The position numbers and the translations under genes were made by a program. Below are positions 14,972-24,175 of a DNA stretch of 58,232 bases, piece after piece. The notes below the pieces were generated by a model that saw only the letters and a list, made by a program, of their open reading frames with translations, was not told the DNA's origin and made no database searches. Source of the stretch: an uncultured Opitutia bacterium (GTDB taxonomy: Bacteria > Verrucomicrobiota > Verrucomicrobiia > Opitutales > Opitutaceae); contig CAIRTK010000023.1 of the NCBI GenBank assembly GCA_903881475.1, positions 1 through 58,232 on the forward strand. Reading direction: 5' to 3'. Positions within the stretch are counted from its first letter, which is position 1. Every line of letters starts with the position of its first letter.

Positions 14972-16000
14972 ATGCCCCCGCCCGTCGTCTGGCAGCAGCG
15001 CTGGCATCCGCTCCGCGAGGAATGGGTGCTCTTCACCTCGCATCGCGGCGGACGGCCCTGGATTGGCGATACGCACAAGCCCGCCGTGGCGGCGGTGCCC
15101 GGCTACGATCCGACCTGTGCGCTCTGCCCGGGCAACCGGCGCCTGCACGGCGAGAATCCCCGTTACCCGGGCACCTATTGTTTCACGAACGACCTGCCAT
15201 GTTTTTCCGCGGAGGCGCCGGCACCCGTGGGGGGCGACGATTTTTACCGGACGCGCCCGGCGACCGGCACGGCCGAGGTGGTGTGCTACAGCCCAGACCA
15301 CGCGAAGACGTTCGTCGACCTGACGGATGAGGAGTGCCGCGCGGTGGTGGACCTCTGGGCGGAGCGCACCGTGGTGCTGGGTGCCCGGGCGGACGTGGAC
15401 CATGTGCTGATTTTTGAGAACAAGGGTTCGCTCGTCGGCACGTCGAACCCGCATCCGCACTGCCAGATTTACGCGGGCAACCTCATCTATGGGTTTACGG
15501 CGCGCGAAGTGGAGAGCGGGCGGAAGTTTTTTCAGGGCACGGGCCGTTGCCTCGGCCAGGAGATTCTCGCGCGCGAGGCGGCGGGGCCGCGGGTCATCAC
15601 GCAAAACGACGCCTGGCTGGCCTGCGTGCCGTGGTTTGCGCGCTATGCCTACGAGGTGTTCATCCTGCCGAAGCGGCCGGCGGCCTCGCTGGCTGACCTC
15701 ACGTCGGCCGAGCGGGCGTCGCTCGGGCTAATGGTGCGCGAGGTCGCCACGCGCTACGACAACCTCTGGCGGCTTCCGATGCCTTACGTGATGGCGGTGC
15801 ACCAGGCGCCGTGCGACGGGCCGGACTATGCGTTTTATCCCTTTCACCTCGAGTTCCACCCGCCGCTGCGGAAGCCGGACACGATGAAGTACCTGGCGGG
15901 CCCGGAAATCGGCGGGGGGTCCATGACGAACGAGTCCGACCCGGACGAGAAGGCGGCGGAGCTGCGCGCGGTACCGTCGGTGCACTACAAACGTTCCTGA
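14972..16000 (+). CDS. galT: galactose-1-phosphate uridylyltransferase
   Basis: GalT exchanges UMP between UDP-glucose and galactose 1-phosphate in the Leloir pathway. From ATG 14972 (MPPPVVWQQRWHPL) the protein has 342 aa, the usual size. The Zn ligand pair C49-x-x-C52 (CALCPGN) and the active site H161-P-H163-C-Q (TSNPHPHCQIYA) are present, with H163 the likely uridylylated histidine. C-terminal HQAPCDGPDYAFYPFHLEFHPPLR also fits. It lies upstream of a galactokinase-like GHMP gene and a ROK kinase, which supports a hexose-activation role. The frame extending upstream to 14840 is repeat DNA. Confidence 0.93.
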   Translation: MPPPVVWQQRWHPLREEWVLFTSHRGGRPWIGDTHKPAVAAVPGYDPTCALCPGNRRLHGENPRYPGTYCFTNDLPCFSAEAPAPVGGDDFYRTRPATGTAEVVCYSPDHAKTFVDLTDEECRAVVDLWAERTVVLGARADVDHVLIFENKGSLVGTSNPHPHCQIYAGNLIYGFTAREVESGRKFFQGTGRCLGQEILAREAAGPRVITQNDAWLACVPWFARYAYEVFILPKRPAASLADLTSAERASLGLMVREVATRYDNLWRLPMPYVMAVHQAPCDGPDYAFYPFHLEFHPPLRKPDTMKYLAGPEIGGGSMTNESDPDEKAAELRAVPSVHYKRS

Positions 16001-16002
16001 CA

Positions 16003-16078
16003 TTTTACAGGAGGTAACCGAGAAAACGGAGAAGACATTCCCCCGCCCCTCTGTTATCTCCGTTTCCTCCTGTGAAAA
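16003..16078. repeat. GGAGGTAACGGAG-word hairpin, containing the next gene's start
   Basis: The left arm at 16003-16032 (begins TTTTACAGGAGGTAACCGAG) pairs with the right arm at 16051-16078 (ends TTTCCTCCTGTGAAAA). The arms are similar over ~28 nt with a few mismatches. The GTG start of the next gene (16072) lies in the right arm. The same family occurs at 14648-14829, 43070-43141 and inside 41723-41797. Confidence 0.75.
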
Positions 16079-17082
16079 CCAATCCTCGGCAGCTCGAACA
16101 AGCCCGTCAATTGCTCTGTGCATTGCAGGTCGACCTGCGCGACACGCTTATCGTGGCGCGGGTGCAGGGCGGGAAGTCGTTTGCGAAGATCGCGGCGGTC
16201 ACCGCCGCCGACACCATCTACCAGGTCGATAAGATTTCGGAGGCGGCGATCTTCGCCTGGTTCGAGCGGCACTGGCCGCGCGCCTGGCCCGTCGAGCTGG
16301 TGATGGAGGGCGTGGAGGACGGCGAAGAGGTGACGTTTCCCCGCGGTACGCCGGTGGCGAAGACGGTCTTCAAGTGCATCCTCGACCCGATCGACGGCAC
16401 GCGGAACCTGATGTACGACAAGCGCTCCGCCTGGGCGCTGGCGGCGCTGGCGCCGCAGCGCGGGGCCAGGACCCAACTCGGCGACATCGTGGTTGCGGCG
16501 ATGACGGAGCTGCCCACGAGCAAGCAGTGGCGGGGCGACCAGATCAGCGCGGTGCGCGGCCGGGGCGTCGTGGCGCAGCTGCACGACCTGCGCACGGGCC
16601 GGCGCCGGCCGTTCAAGCTGCGGCCGTCGGCGGCGAAGCATTTCGAGCAGGGCTTCGCGTCGATCGCGAAGTTCTTCCCCGAGGGCAAGGCGTTGCTGGC
16701 GACGGTGGAGGAGGCGCTCTGGCGGGAACTCGGTGTGCTAGGGAAGAACGGCGGGCAGCTGGTGTTCGACGACCAGTACATTTCCACGGGTGGCCAGATT
16801 TATGAACTCGCGGTCGGACACGACCGGATGCTCGGCGACCTGCGGCCGCTGGCGTACGCGAAGCTGAAGCTCGGGAGCGCGTCGCTGTGCTGCCATCCCT
16901 ACGACATCTGCACGGCGCTGATCCTGAGCGAGGCGGGCGGGATCGTCGAGACGCCGGAGGGCCGGCCGCTCGACGCGCTCCTCGACACGACCACGCCGGT
17001 GGTGTGGATGGGCTATGCGAATCCCACGCTGGCGCGCACGGTGCGGCCGGTGCTGCGGAAGCTGCTTAAAAAATATTTCTGA
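16072..17082 (+). CDS. inositol monophosphatase family protein
   Basis: This Mg-dependent sugar phosphatase family member has 336 aa from the GTG at 16072. The metal-binding motif CILDPIDGTRNLMYD and the C-terminal CCHPYDICTALILSEAGGIVETPEG (equivalent of the WDxAAG motif) are present. No in-frame ATG lies before residue ~83, inside the fold, so a GTG or TTG start is needed. The chosen GTG lies in a repeat arm without a Shine-Dalgarno site, so the true start may be slightly downstream. Substrate is unknown. Between galT and a GHMP kinase a sugar phosphate is plausible. Confidence 0.85.
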   Translation: MKTNPRQLEQARQLLCALQVDLRDTLIVARVQGGKSFAKIAAVTAADTIYQVDKISEAAIFAWFERHWPRAWPVELVMEGVEDGEEVTFPRGTPVAKTVFKCILDPIDGTRNLMYDKRSAWALAALAPQRGARTQLGDIVVAAMTELPTSKQWRGDQISAVRGRGVVAQLHDLRTGRRRPFKLRPSAAKHFEQGFASIAKFFPEGKALLATVEEALWRELGVLGKNGGQLVFDDQYISTGGQIYELAVGHDRMLGDLRPLAYAKLKLGSASLCCHPYDICTALILSEAGGIVETPEGRPLDALLDTTTPVVWMGYANPTLARTVRPVLRKLLKKYF

Positions 17083-17086
17083 GTCT

Positions 17087-17231
17087 CCCGCGAATGGCGC
17101 GGATCAGCGCGAATTCGAACCTCAAGCCATTTTTAACCACAGATTTCACGGATGGACACGGATTCAATCGACGGAATTTTAAACCGGATGAAGTGGGTTT
17201 TATATTTGCGCCGATTCGCGAGATTCGCGGG
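17087..17231. repeat. CGCGAAT-word inverted repeat with ACAGATT-type insert
   Basis: Arms at 17087-17115 (CCCGCGAATGGCGCGGATCA...) and 17206-17231 (ends GAGATTCGCGGG) pair over ~26 nt. Between them lies an unpaired copy of a second word family at 17131-17168 (TTTTTAACCACAGATTTCAC, then GGATGGACACGGATT). The right arm ends 12 nt before the GHMP kinase ATG. Confidence 0.7.
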
Positions 17232-17243
17232 TAAGGCTTGGTT

Positions 17244-18428
17244 ATGAAGACGGTTTTCGGCGAGGCTCCGGGGCGGCTGGATTTCATGGGCGGCGTGGCG
17301 GACTACAGCGGGTCGCTGGTGCTCGAGATGCCCCTCTCGCGGACCACGCGCGTGACGCTCAAGGAACAGGCGGCGCGGGAGTGGGTTTTCACGAGTCCAA
17401 CCGAAGGACGATGTGTCGTGGCGGTCGGAACGCCGCCGGCCGAGGTGCCGAAGTGGGTGCGTTATCCCTATGGCTGCCTCCTGCTGGCAGGCCGGGCCTG
17501 GCGCTGGCGGCCGCGGGCGGGGCTGGTGTTCTCCATCCGCTCACGGGTGCCGGTATCCATGGGGGTGAGCAGCAGTGCGGCGCTGGAGGTGGCAACGCTG
17601 CGGGCGCTGGAAAAACTCGCGGGCCGGCGCTTCACGGGCACGGCGCTGGCGCGGCTCGCGCAGCGCGCGGAAAATGAAATCGTCGGCGCGCCCTGCGGGC
17701 TGATGGACCAGCTGGCCTCGGCGCACGGCGTGCGCGGGGCGCTGCTGCCGATCCTGTGCCGGCCCGACGTACTGGGCGACCCGGTGCGGCTGCCGCCCGG
17801 AGTGGTGGCGGTTGGCTGGCCGAGCGGGGTGAAGCACGCGGTGACGGCGTCGCCGTATGCGACGGCGCGGGCAGGGGCGTTCATGGGCAAGAAGCTGATC
17901 GAACGCGCGACCGGGCGCCGGCTGGCGCATGCCGCCGAGCTTACGCCCGGGGAGGTGCGGTCGTTTTCAAACGCGGTGCTGCCGGAGGCGATCAGCGGCC
18001 GGGCGTTCCTGGCCCGGTGCGGAGGCGTGGATGATCCGCTGTCCCGGATCGATCCGGCCAAGGTTTATGGCGTGCGGGCGGCGGTGTCGTTTCCGGTGGA
18101 GGAGAGTTTCCGGTCGCAGGCCGTGGTCGCGCTCCTGCGCGGGGCGACCGCGAAGCACCGCGAGGAAATGCTCCGCGCCATGGGTGAACTGCTGTTCCAG
18201 TCGCATGCGGGGTATTCATCGATCGGGCTGGGTTGTCCCGAGACCGACGAGATGGTCGCGGCGGTGCGGGCACTGGGTCCGGCGCGGGGATTCTACGGGG
18301 CACGGGTGAGCGGCGGAGGCAGCGGCGGCACGGTGGTCGTGCTGCTGAAAAAGACCGCGATGGCGGAGTTGGCGCAGCTGGCGGCCCAGCTCCGGTTCAG
18401 CCGGGAAAAGCTGCCGTTGCTCCAATGA
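17244..18428 (+). CDS. galactokinase-like GHMP sugar kinase
   Basis: This 394-aa GHMP-superfamily kinase shows all three family motifs: APGRLDFMGGVADYSGS (galactokinase-like N-terminal signature), PVSMGVSSSAALEVA (ATP-binding GLSSSA loop), and GARVSGGGSGGTVVVLL near the C terminus. In galactokinase the first motif is GRVNLIGEHTDY; here GEH is replaced by GGV, so the substrate may be galactose or a related sugar such as arabinose or galacturonate. It would yield a sugar 1-phosphate, matching the upstream galT. ATG 17244 is preferred over TTG 17238. Confidence 0.85.
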   Translation: MKTVFGEAPGRLDFMGGVADYSGSLVLEMPLSRTTRVTLKEQAAREWVFTSPTEGRCVVAVGTPPAEVPKWVRYPYGCLLLAGRAWRWRPRAGLVFSIRSRVPVSMGVSSSAALEVATLRALEKLAGRRFTGTALARLAQRAENEIVGAPCGLMDQLASAHGVRGALLPILCRPDVLGDPVRLPPGVVAVGWPSGVKHAVTASPYATARAGAFMGKKLIERATGRRLAHAAELTPGEVRSFSNAVLPEAISGRAFLARCGGVDDPLSRIDPAKVYGVRAAVSFPVEESFRSQAVVALLRGATAKHREEMLRAMGELLFQSHAGYSSIGLGCPETDEMVAAVRALGPARGFYGARVSGGGSGGTVVVLLKKTAMAELAQLAAQLRFSREKLPLLQ

Positions 18429-18471
18429 GGGCTGGCCACAAAAAGGCGCAAGGGAGATTCGAACCGGAGAT

Positions 18472-18618
18472 CACCACGAAACACACTAAAAACACGAAAG
18501 GAATACCACCGGCAGGGATCAGAGGCAGCCCGGCATTTCATCGATCAATTTCCTGGTCCAAAGCCATGGGTTTCCTGAAACCTTCACCTTTCGGGCACTT
18601 GGTGTTTTTCGTGGTTAA
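18472..18618. repeat. CACGAAA-word inverted repeat
   Basis: The left arm at 18472-18501 (ACCACGAAACACACTAAAAA...) is inverted at 18587-18618 (...TTGGTGTTTTTCGTGGTTAA). The 85-nt interior holds a small GGTTTC/GAAACC hairpin. It fills most of the gap between the GHMP and ROK genes. Confidence 0.7.
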
Positions 18619-18688
18619 ATCCTGCTGAATCGTTTCGGCTAAGCTCCGAACTATCCGCTTTCCGGTATCCGCCCTCCGCAATTTCCCC

Positions 18689-19609
18689 ATGAACATCATC
18701 GGCCTTGATATTGGCGGCACCAAATGCGCCCTCAGCGTGCCGGCCGGCCCGGACGGGGTGCGCGAGGTGGTGCGGTTCGCGACCACGGATGTACGCGGGA
18801 CGCTCGACCGGCTGTTCGCGGAGGTGGCGGCGCTGGCGCCGTCGCGGGACACGGTCTTCGGCGTGTCGTGCGGCGGACCGCTGGACAGTGCCAGGGGACT
18901 GATCCTGTCGCCGCCGAACCTGCCGGGCTGGGACCGCATCGCGATTTGTTCACTGCTGACGGAGCGGTTCGGCGGGCGGGCGTTCCTGATGAACGATGCC
19001 AACGCGTGCGCGCTGGCGGAATGGCAGTTCGGGGCGGGGCGGGGCTGCCAGAGCATGATGTTCCTGACGATGGGCACGGGCATGGGCTCGGGGCTGATCC
19101 TCGACGGCCGGCTCTACGAAGGCGTGTCGGGCAACGCGGGCGAGGTCGGCCACATGCGGATGGCGGCGGACGGCCCGGTGGGCTATGGCAAGGCGGGCTC
19201 GTTCGAGGGGTTTTGCTCCGGGGGCGGCATCGCGCAGCTGGCCCGGCGGCGGGTGGCGGAATTTGCAGGCGAAAGTGTGCTGAAGAAACTAGCGGCGGAC
19301 CAGCTCACGGCGCGCGCGGTGGGAGTCGCGGCGGAGGCGGGCGACGCACTGGCGCTGGCGCTCTGGCGCGAGGTGGGCGAGCGGCTCGGCGAGGCGCTGG
19401 CGGTTTTCATCGATGTGCTGAATCCCGGGCGGATTGTGATCGGCAGCATTTACCAGCGGTGCGAGCGGTTCATCGCCCCGGCGATGAACACGGTGATCGC
19501 GCGCGAGGCGCTGCCCGCGAGTGCGCGCGACTGCGTCGTCGTGCCGGCGAAACTGGGGGATGAGATCGGCGCGTGCGCGGCGGTGGCCATCGCGCGGTAT
19601 CATGGTTAG
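18689..19609 (+). CDS. ROK family sugar kinase
   Basis: This is a cytoplasmic ROK-family protein of 306 aa, probably a glucokinase-type kinase. It begins MNIIGLDIGGTKCALSV (phosphate 1 motif) and contains SCGGPLDSARGLILSPPNLPGW, LMNDANACALAEWQFGAG with the catalytic Asp, and MGTGMGSGLILDGRLYEG. The ROK zinc motif CxCGxxGCxE is replaced by GPVGYGKAGSFEGFCSG, so the zinc site is missing. There is no N-terminal DNA-binding domain, so it is a kinase rather than a repressor. It ends the galT-IMPase-GHMP-ROK series. Confidence 0.88.
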   Translation: MNIIGLDIGGTKCALSVPAGPDGVREVVRFATTDVRGTLDRLFAEVAALAPSRDTVFGVSCGGPLDSARGLILSPPNLPGWDRIAICSLLTERFGGRAFLMNDANACALAEWQFGAGRGCQSMMFLTMGTGMGSGLILDGRLYEGVSGNAGEVGHMRMAADGPVGYGKAGSFEGFCSGGGIAQLARRRVAEFAGESVLKKLAADQLTARAVGVAAEAGDALALALWREVGERLGEALAVFIDVLNPGRIVIGSIYQRCERFIAPAMNTVIAREALPASARDCVVVPAKLGDEIGACAAVAIARYHG

Positions 19610-20005
19610 GACAGCGGCTCGGATTTTTTGCCCGCGAATCGACGCGAATGAAACCGAATTTGGAGCCAGGCTGGGAAGAACCGGGTCGAATTTAACCACG
19701 AAAGACACCCAACACACGAAAGGAGAAAGCTTCAGAAACCCCCAATATCTTGGACCGTACCCGGGTCGTGGGATGGCTGCCTTTCGTACGTTTAGTGTTT
19801 TTCGTGGTAATGGATCAGAGTTAGTTTCGAACTTAATTGGTGCCAGTGAGCGTGCATTCGCGGGTAAAATTCCGGTTTCGGGAGGCCTCCATGTGATTAT
19901 TCCGCGGGAAAACTGGCGTACGACCTGCTTTTGCCATGACAGCCGCGGGGGCCTGCCTACGGTCGGCGCAGTGCTGCGTGTGCCGCCCGTCCGGTTCAAA
20001 TTCCC
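19610..20005. repeat. 396-nt gap with nested CGCGAAT and CACGAAA hairpins
   Basis: The outer arms at 19630-19650 (CCCGCGAATCGACGCGAATG) and 19849-19868 (contain GCATTCGCGGGT) belong to the CGCGAAT family. The inner arms at 19690-19722 (TTTAACCACGAAAGACACCC...) and 19780-19810 (...TTAGTGTTTTTCGTGGTAA) belong to the CACGAAA family. The stretch 19869-20005 has no recognised feature; it is upstream of the heparinase-like gene and presumably holds its promoter. Confidence 0.75.
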
Positions 20006-22120
20006 GTGAATCCCAACCACCAATCCCGCCGCGATTTCCTGCAAAGCGCCTCGCTGCTGGCCGCGGCCCTGCCGCTGGCCGGCGTGCGGCTGGGTGCCGC
20101 TGAATCTTCTTCCATGACTCCGACCACTGCCTCCTCTCCCAAACTCCATCGCGGTCTGCTGTTTGACGCAGCCGACCAGCCGCGCATCAGCGCGAATACC
20201 AAGGATCCGCGGTTCGCGGAACTCTGGAAGACCATGCTCGAGGGGGACATTGCCGCCGACACCGAGTTTCTCGAGCACAAGCTGAAGTTCACCAATCACG
20301 TGATCGACCTGCTCCGCCTGCAGAAGATCATGGAGCGCTCGTCGTTCATTTATTTCGTGAACCGCGATCCCGCGAACCTCGCGCTCGCCAAGCTCGCGAT
20401 GCGCAAGATGACGGAATTCCCGGAATGGGACAGTTTCGTGGAGGGCGGCCGGCAGGTGCTGGCGCTGCAGCGCGCCAGCGAGGGCACGGTGGCGCTGCTG
20501 CTGACGATGGACTTCCTGGGCGACGCCGTGACGCCGGCCGAGCGTGAGGCGGTGGAACAGGCGATCCTGGCGAAGGGCATCCCGGCGTGCCATGCGACGG
20601 TCTACGGCCTGAAGTATCCCGACCGGGTGCAGGGCTGGGGCTGGAATCCGCGCAGCGAGGTGGACGAGTTCCGCAACATCAGCCTCAAACGCTGGCCGAT
20701 CATCCTCAACGCAACGAACCTCAAAATCATCCCGACGGCGTCACTCGGCATCGCGGCCTGCTATTTCCGCGGACGGCTGCCCCAGGCAGAAAGCTGGCTG
20801 GAGCTGGCGCGCTCGAGCGCGAAGTCGTTCTCCACGATGTACGGCAGCGACGGCTGCTACGACGAGGGGGTGAGCTACTGGGGCTACACGACGCTGTACC
20901 TGGCGCTGTTCGCCGAGACGCTGTGGCGGACGCAGGGCATCGACGACCGCCAGCTCATCAACTATCCGGGCTCGGTGCGGTACGCGCTGGCCATGACCCT
21001 CCCGCGGCTCGACGACCACCGCAAGATGACGGATTTCACGCACGTGCAGGGCTTCATCATGCCGGTGGTCAAGCCGGGGTTCGACATCGTGAACTTCGGC
21101 GACGCGAACGGCGCGGTGGACGTGTCGGTGGCAGCGTGGGTGCGCCGCACGCACGGGGACGAGCTTTCGCAGTACGTAGCGCGCGAGATCGGCGAGGCCA
21201 AGTTCCACTACGGGATGATTTGGTACGACCCGACGGCCTCCGAGGTCGCACCCGAGCCCGCGCTGCTGGATCACCGCATGGCCAACGACCTGGTCGTGTC
21301 TCGCACCGGCTGGCATGCGCCCGACAACGTGCTGGCGCTGCGCAGCGGCGGTCCGGGCAACCATGAGCATGCGGACCGCAACAGCGTCATCTTCAAGGCC
21401 TATGGCGAGCGCCTGCTGCACGATCCGTTTCGCGCGGCGTATGTCCGGACGCAGCCGCGCTGGCTGCTGCGCCTGACCGAGGCACACACGGCGGTACTGA
21501 TCAACGGGAAGGGCCACCAGTACCACGACGGCAGCGAGGGCACGAACGCCTCGTGGGCGATGGCGGCCGTGACCGATTTCCGCACCGGACCGGGCTGGAT
21601 GACGGTGACCAGTGACGCGACCGATGCGTACCAACTGGTCAACGCGACGGTGACGCGCGTGCACCGCACGCTGGTCTATCTCAAGCCCGATATCGTCGTC
21701 TTTCTCGACCGCGTCGCGCTCAAGGACGCAAAGGCGTCGGTGCAGGTGCGGTTCCAGGCATTCAACGAGGACCTCGCCGGCCGGGTCACGGTGGAGGGCG
21801 ATGACTTCACGATCACGCGGCCGCATGCGACGCTGCTGGGCCGCGTGGCGCCCGCGGCGGGGCGGACGGTCATCGCGAGCAAGCTCAACCTCGAGGAGAA
21901 GGACGGCATCTATCCGTTTGCCGAGGTCCAGTCGGCGGAATCCGCCGAGCATGAAATCCTCACGGTGTGCAGCGCCCAGCCCAAGGGCGGCACGCACGGC
22001 CGGCTGCAGGTCACGTCGTCGGCCGGCCAGTGGCGGGTGCAGGGCACGCATGGCGGACTGGCGGTGGAGGTGAGCCTCGCGGCGACGGCCAACGGTGCGC
22101 CGGTGATCAAGATAGCCTGA
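20006..22120 (+). CDS. Tat-exported heparinase II/III-like polysaccharide lyase
   Basis: This 704-aa protein begins at GTG 20006 with a twin-arginine leader (NHQSRRDFLQSASLLAAALPLAG). An all-alpha toroid-like region (~50-400; DEGVSYWGYTTLYLALFAETLW) precedes a beta-sandwich heparinase II/III domain (RSGGPGNHEHADRNSVIFKAYGERLLHDPF, ~450 on). These lyases cleave uronic-acid polysaccharides such as heparan or alginate by beta-elimination. Candidate catalytic Tyr/His residues lie in the YWGYTT and NHEHAD segments. Two sodium-sugar symporters follow in the same direction, which suggests import of the products. The true substrate is unknown. Confidence 0.85.
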   Translation: MNPNHQSRRDFLQSASLLAAALPLAGVRLGAAESSSMTPTTASSPKLHRGLLFDAADQPRISANTKDPRFAELWKTMLEGDIAADTEFLEHKLKFTNHVIDLLRLQKIMERSSFIYFVNRDPANLALAKLAMRKMTEFPEWDSFVEGGRQVLALQRASEGTVALLLTMDFLGDAVTPAEREAVEQAILAKGIPACHATVYGLKYPDRVQGWGWNPRSEVDEFRNISLKRWPIILNATNLKIIPTASLGIAACYFRGRLPQAESWLELARSSAKSFSTMYGSDGCYDEGVSYWGYTTLYLALFAETLWRTQGIDDRQLINYPGSVRYALAMTLPRLDDHRKMTDFTHVQGFIMPVVKPGFDIVNFGDANGAVDVSVAAWVRRTHGDELSQYVAREIGEAKFHYGMIWYDPTASEVAPEPALLDHRMANDLVVSRTGWHAPDNVLALRSGGPGNHEHADRNSVIFKAYGERLLHDPFRAAYVRTQPRWLLRLTEAHTAVLINGKGHQYHDGSEGTNASWAMAAVTDFRTGPGWMTVTSDATDAYQLVNATVTRVHRTLVYLKPDIVVFLDRVALKDAKASVQVRFQAFNEDLAGRVTVEGDDFTITRPHATLLGRVAPAAGRTVIASKLNLEEKDGIYPFAEVQSAESAEHEILTVCSAQPKGGTHGRLQVTSSAGQWRVQGTHGGLAVEVSLAATANGAPVIKIA

Positions 22121-22123
22121 GCT

Positions 22124-22256
22124 GGGAAGCTCGAAGGATGAAGTTCGAAATTCGAAAACAAACCTTGGAAAACAGAAGGGCTCGGATGAGCGGTTTGACG
22201 CGCGGGAAAATATCGGGGCCGAATTCCTGACCCTTCCTCGAATTTCGGATTTCTGC
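22124..22256. repeat. TTCGAA-word inverted repeat
   Basis: The left arm at 22124-22160 contains GAAGCTCGAAGGATGAAG and TTCGAAATTCGAAAAC. The right arm at 22232-22256 contains CCTCGAATTTCGGATTTC. The pairing is imperfect. It occupies the whole gap between the heparinase-like gene and the first transporter gene. Confidence 0.6.
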
Positions 22257-22258
22257 CG

Positions 22259-24037
22259 ATGCCTACCTTCAACACCGTCAACGCGATCGACTATGTCCTG
22301 ATCGCGCTCTATTTCGTCATCGTCATCTGGGTGGGGTTTTACGCGGCGCGGAAGAACAAGGGCACGGACGATTTTTTCAAGGCGAGCGGGCAGGTGCCGT
22401 GGTTCATGGCGGGGGTGTCGAGCTGGGTGGCGGGGTTTTCCGCGTTCATGTTCGTGGCGGCGGCGGGTTACACCTACAAGCACGGCTCGGGCGCGCTGAT
22501 CATCTTCACTGGGGCGTTCTGGGCCTACCTGGCCGGCTATTTCTATTTCGCGCCGATGTGGCGGCGCGCGCGGATCGCGGCGCCGCTGGAGTTCCTGACG
22601 CGGCGGTATTCGCCCTCGACCACGTATTTCTACACGGTCACGGCCATCGTGCCCCAGATCGTCGGCGTGGCGCAGGGGCTGTACATCCTGTGCATCTTCG
22701 TGTCGGCGGCGCTCGGATTTGACCGGCAGGCCTTCGGGTTCATGGGTGTTTCACTCACGGGACTGCAGGCCACGATGCTGGTCGTCGGCGCGGTGATGAT
22801 CCTCTACAGTGTGGTCGGCGGCCTCTGGGCGGCGGTACTGTCGGACGCGATCCAGGGCGTGATCATCCTGGTGATGTCATTGATCATCCTGCCCGTTTCC
22901 CTGGCCTACGTGGGCCAGGGCGGCGGCCTCCTGGCCGGCGTGAAGCGCCTGGTGCACGAACTGCCCCACGACTATCTGGTGCCCAGCGGGCAGCCGGTGG
23001 AGTTCTGGTTCCTCTCGGCGTACCTGATCAGCGGGCTGCTCGGCTACAACGTCGCCTGGCATTTTGCGCAGCGCTACAACAGCGTGCCGAGCGAGCGGGA
23101 TGCCAAGAAGATGGCGATGCTGGGGGCGTGGCTCTCGCTGATCGGCCCGCTGATGTGGACCCTGCCCGTGATGGGGGCGAAGTTGATCTTCCCGGACATG
23201 CACGCGCTGTGGCCGAACCTGCAGGCGCCGGAGGAGGCCTCGTTTGTCAGCCTCGCCATGCTGCTGCTGCCGCACGGCATGGTCGGCTTTGTGGTCGCGG
23301 CGATCCTGTCGGCGACGCTCGGCCAGGCGAACGACGCGTTCAACTGGCTGTCGGCGGCGGTGACGAAGGATGTCTATGTACCGCTGCGCAAGCGGCTGGG
23401 CTTCGCGCCGGCGTCGGACCTGCACCAGATGCGCACCGCGCAGGTGACGATGCTGGTGATCGGGGTGAGCGGCGTGGCGCTGGCCTTCGTGATCTCGAAG
23501 CTCGGCGGCGCGTTCGCCTTCGGCCTGAAATACTACTCGATCGTCGGCCCGAGCTTCAGCATGCCCGTGGCGCTCGGGCTGATCTACCGGAAGACGCCCT
23601 GGTGGTCGGGCACCGCCGCGTGCGCGGCGGGGTTTGCCACGACCTTCGTGATGCTGTGGCTGGACCCGTGGCCGGGCCAGGACTATGCGCGCAATGTGCT
23701 CAGCGCCGTGGTTGGCTCGACGGTGGTGTTCGTGATCTCGGCTTGGTTCTGGCGGCCGGACGACCCGAAGAGCGCCGGGGCCATCCGGCTCGACCGCGAT
23801 CTGCGGACGCCGGTGGTGGAGGACAACCGTCCGGGCGGCCACGGCGCGATGCAGGTGTACGCCGTGATCGGCAACCTGAGCCTGATCATCGGGCTGGTGC
23901 TGCTGGCCTGCTGGTTCGTGCCGGCGACGCGGGTGGCGCCGGCGTTCATCAACGTGATCGGCGGCGGCCTCCTGATCGCGATCGGGCTGGCCCTGCGGTG
24001 GGTGGCCAAGCCGCCAGGCGGCAAGTTCGAAGGTTGA
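22259..24037 (+). CDS. sodium:solute symporter (SSS family), paralog 1
   Basis: This 592-aa integral membrane protein of the SSS/SLC5-like family begins YVLIALYFVIVIWVGFYAARKNKGTDDFFKASGQVPWFMAG, the typical first helix and loop. About 13-15 hydrophobic helices follow. Characteristic runs include RRYSPSTTYFYT, LYSVVGGLWAAVLSDAIQG and LSATLGQANDAFNWLSAAVTKD. It likely imports a sugar or sugar acid with sodium. The last residues (GGKFEG) and stop are encoded by a TTCGAA-word repeat. It is highly similar to the next gene, a tandem duplication. Confidence 0.92.
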   Translation: MPTFNTVNAIDYVLIALYFVIVIWVGFYAARKNKGTDDFFKASGQVPWFMAGVSSWVAGFSAFMFVAAAGYTYKHGSGALIIFTGAFWAYLAGYFYFAPMWRRARIAAPLEFLTRRYSPSTTYFYTVTAIVPQIVGVAQGLYILCIFVSAALGFDRQAFGFMGVSLTGLQATMLVVGAVMILYSVVGGLWAAVLSDAIQGVIILVMSLIILPVSLAYVGQGGGLLAGVKRLVHELPHDYLVPSGQPVEFWFLSAYLISGLLGYNVAWHFAQRYNSVPSERDAKKMAMLGAWLSLIGPLMWTLPVMGAKLIFPDMHALWPNLQAPEEASFVSLAMLLLPHGMVGFVVAAILSATLGQANDAFNWLSAAVTKDVYVPLRKRLGFAPASDLHQMRTAQVTMLVIGVSGVALAFVISKLGGAFAFGLKYYSIVGPSFSMPVALGLIYRKTPWWSGTAACAAGFATTFVMLWLDPWPGQDYARNVLSAVVGSTVVFVISAWFWRPDDPKSAGAIRLDRDLRTPVVEDNRPGGHGAMQVYAVIGNLSLIIGLVLLACWFVPATRVAPAFINVIGGGLLIAIGLALRWVAKPPGGKFEG

Positions 24038-24175
24038 AGCGCGAGATCCGAGGGAGACGGAAAATCTCAAAGATGAAAACCAATCCAGGCCCGGCCGATC
24101 CGCGAGTTCCGTGATCCGGCGAGATCGGCGACCGCCATGGTTACGAATTTCGAATTTTAACCTTCGGATTTCCGC
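24022..24175. repeat. TTCGAA-word repeat overlapping the SSS paralog 1 stop
   Basis: The left part at 24022-24051 (GCAAGTTCGAAGGTTGAAGC...) contains the stop codon of the upstream gene. The right part at 24142-24175 (TTACGAATTTCGAATTTTAA, then CCTTCGGATTTCCGC) reaches the start of the next gene. The pairing is degenerate but the words match the 843-906 and 22124-22256 copies. Confidence 0.55.
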
